DNA of 64,000 bases, taken from contig JAETSX010000002.1 in NCBI GenBank assembly GCA_021769425.1, positions 1 to 64,000 on the forward strand, written 5' to 3'. Made by a program: the position numbers and the translations under genes. How positions within the stretch are numbered: the stretch's first letter is position 1; each line of letters opens with the position of its first letter. A model generated the notes under the pieces. It was given only the letters and a program-made list of their open reading frames with translations, was not told the DNA's origin and made no database searches. Below, one piece after another: positions 62,694 to 64,000 of the stretch. Source of the stretch: Eubacterium sp. (lineage in GTDB: Bacteria > Bacillota > Clostridia > Lachnospirales > Lachnospiraceae).

Positions 62694-63931
62694 AACAATT
62701 CCGCCTCCTTTATTAAATAATCTCTGATTTTTAAAAACATATTCATACTGAACCCGGATTTATCGTACAGACCCGAAGCAGAGTTCTCATTTAACGTCTG
62801 ATACACCAGCATATCCTGATTCCAGGAACTGGAAAGAGTCGCCCGATCCAGCACGTCAAACTTTGCCACCACACTGTCCACAATATGCACAATGGCGGAT
62901 TCTAACGTAGAGGGAAGCTGCTGTTCCCCGTTATATTCCCGTAAAATTCCCACAATCTCTCTGGGCAGATGGTTGCTCCTTGCAAGAGCCACCCCATTTT
63001 CCACGTAAGGTTCCCCTTCCATCCTTCCGATACGGTAATAAAACCCTCCGGCTGCGGCCACATCCGGATCCGCATCCACAAGACGGGCGCAGTTTCTGGC
63101 AATCTCAGACACCTTTCTTCCATGGTTATAATCTGCCTGGGAAAAATTAGACACTGCCTGCACTAGCCCGAAATCTGACTTTAAAATCCGCTGCAGCTCC
63201 TGTTTTCTGGCAGCCTGCAGATACCGGTGCAATGTCTGATACAAAACCCATGCCCCCACAGAGGAAATCACTCCGTTGCAGGCGCCGTAAAACAATACAT
63301 TCCAGTCCAACTGCCCGGTTCGGATAAAAGAAAAAATCAGAATGCAGTCAAAAGTATAGAGAAACAGGAAAATAATCCCCCATCGCCGGTTTCTGATTTC
63401 TTTAAAAAAAGTTACCGCCAGGCATCCCCCCGCCAGAAGGAAAATATCGCAGAGCATCATATAAACATTCTCCTGGCCGCAGACGGCAAATACCGCCACA
63501 TGAAAAATTCCTGACAGCAGCCCGAAAAAGGAATTGGACACAATCGTCCCTCCCGCCGCCAGAAGAAGAACCGGCCTTATATATTCCGGCAGATATTCGA
63601 ATAAAACCGCAGCCGCGCAGGAAACTGCATACCATCCTGCAATATACCTGTAATCCCTTGCTTTTTCATAAAACCAGTCTTTTTGTATCCGATACAGTTC
63701 CATCCCTGCAAGAAATGTCACAGAATACAAAATTCCGAAAAAAATCAAAACAGCCATCCGATCCGGTTCCCGGTTTCTTATGATTCCCGAGAAAGCACAC
63801 TCCAGAATCCCGCAGGATGCCATGCCCAAAAATATCAGATTCCTGCGCCCTCTGCTGCTGTCTCTTGCACGTATATGCTCTTCTTTCTTTGTTGCATTCT
63901 CTTTTGTCGTTTCCGGAGCCTTTTCTCTCAT
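62690..63931 (-). CDS. Membrane HD-fold protein (PgpH-like, degenerate site)
   Basis: A 413-residue protein with a charged N-terminus, about seven to eight hydrophobic helices (about 30-245) and a C-terminal HD-fold domain. Its position directly before ybeY, and the layout, match 7TM-HD proteins such as PgpH, the cyclic-di-AMP phosphodiesterase. The metal motif is altered: the first region has YNHGRKVSEIA with one His, but the usual HDIGK is YYRIGRM, so both H and D are missing. Hydrolysis is unlikely; it may act as a sensor or scaffold. The large outer loop of PgpH is also absent. Confidence 0.75.
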   Translation of the reverse strand: MREKAPETTKENATKKEEHIRARDSSRGRRNLIFLGMASCGILECAFSGIIRNREPDRMAVLIFFGILYSVTFLAGMELYRIQKDWFYEKARDYRYIAGWYAVSCAAAVLFEYLPEYIRPVLLLAAGGTIVSNSFFGLLSGIFHVAVFAVCGQENVYMMLCDIFLLAGGCLAVTFFKEIRNRRWGIIFLFLYTFDCILIFSFIRTGQLDWNVLFYGACNGVISSVGAWVLYQTLHRYLQAARKQELQRILKSDFGLVQAVSNFSQADYNHGRKVSEIARNCARLVDADPDVAAAGGFYYRIGRMEGEPYVENGVALARSNHLPREIVGILREYNGEQQLPSTLESAIVHIVDSVVAKFDVLDRATLSSSWNQDMLVYQTLNENSASGLYDKSGFSMNMFLKIRDYLIKEAELF

Positions 63932-63940
63932 GTTTTCAAA

Positions 63941-64000
63941 CTATCCCTGCCGTTTCTTTCTTCTCTGGTAATCAGGAACCTGACTGACCTTTTTCTCTGC
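63941..64000 (-). CDS. C-terminal end of an upstream gene (partial)
   Basis: The last 19 codons of a minus-strand gene that runs off the right edge, ending VPDYQRRKKRQG and then TAG at 63943-63941, ten bases before the start of the HD-fold gene. A basic C-terminus; the family cannot be told. PhoH or YqfD genes often precede this pair, but neither can be confirmed. Confidence 0.5.
   Translation of the reverse strand, partial: AEKKVSQVPDYQRRKKRQG

Overview
The window reads as chromosomal DNA of a low-to-moderate GC, Gram-positive anaerobe of class Clostridia, most likely family Lachnospiraceae. The reasons are the single-chain glycyl-tRNA synthetase, RNase J, the IreB-RuvX-DUF1292 trio, SepF with YggS and YlmH, the mre-mrdA-min-rodA cell-shape operon, a SpoVB-type flippase, a BofC-like protein, and strong AGGAGG ribosome sites. 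No tRNA, rRNA, CRISPR array, prophage or complete insertion sequence was seen. Nearly every gene lies on the minus strand; only four genes (3.9, 12.7, 21.6 and 37.2 kb) are on the plus strand.

Layout, left to right. 1-1014 is non-coding: a 22-23 bp tandem repeat that looks like one end of an IS21-type element, then a strongly purine-rich stretch with three diverged repeats. 1015-3493 is pyruvate phosphate dikinase, broken by an internal deletion plus frameshift. 3.8-12.6 kb holds a zinc-ribbon protein, glyQS, a lipoprotein, recO, a YqzL-like gene, era, a large M16 protease and an MscS channel. A tandem HD-domain protein at 12.7 kb is divergent from mscS, with a palindrome over its -10 box. 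14.0-19.2 kb is a leuB-ilvB-serC-serA amino-acid operon. 19.4-19.7 kb is a tandem array of hairpin repeats. yajC and tgt follow, then aroC, a membrane-anchored XRE regulator and a lactonase-type beta-propeller protein.

24.5-30.6 kb is a tightly coupled run (ireB, ruvX, DUF1292, fur, rnj, ylbF, a short MltG-like protein, trmR, trhP, lactonase) combining tRNA wobble-uridine modification, RNA decay and metal or peroxide regulation. 30.8-37.0 kb carries rluD, lspA, aroB, ylmH, sepF, yggS and an HlyD-like adaptor. 37.5-48.5 kb carries a P-loop protein, a D,D-carboxypeptidase, mgsA, rodA, minE, minD, minC, mrdA, mreD, mreC, mreB and radC, which together run wall elongation and division-site placement. 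48.6-64.0 kb carries a PLP lyase, miaA, mutL, mutS, two flavoproteins, a BofC-like protein, a SpoVB-like flippase, a DUF3048 lipoprotein, ybeY, an HD-fold membrane protein and the tail of one more gene.

Most content is ordinary housekeeping. The items worth a second look are the broken ppdK, two families of dispersed hairpin repeats (one diverged copy runs into the start of the carboxypeptidase gene), a 44-bp direct duplication that includes a promoter -35 box, the purine-rich repeat region, the degenerate HD domains, and an adaptor gene joined to the sepF cluster without a visible transporter. I found no convincing new multi-gene system.
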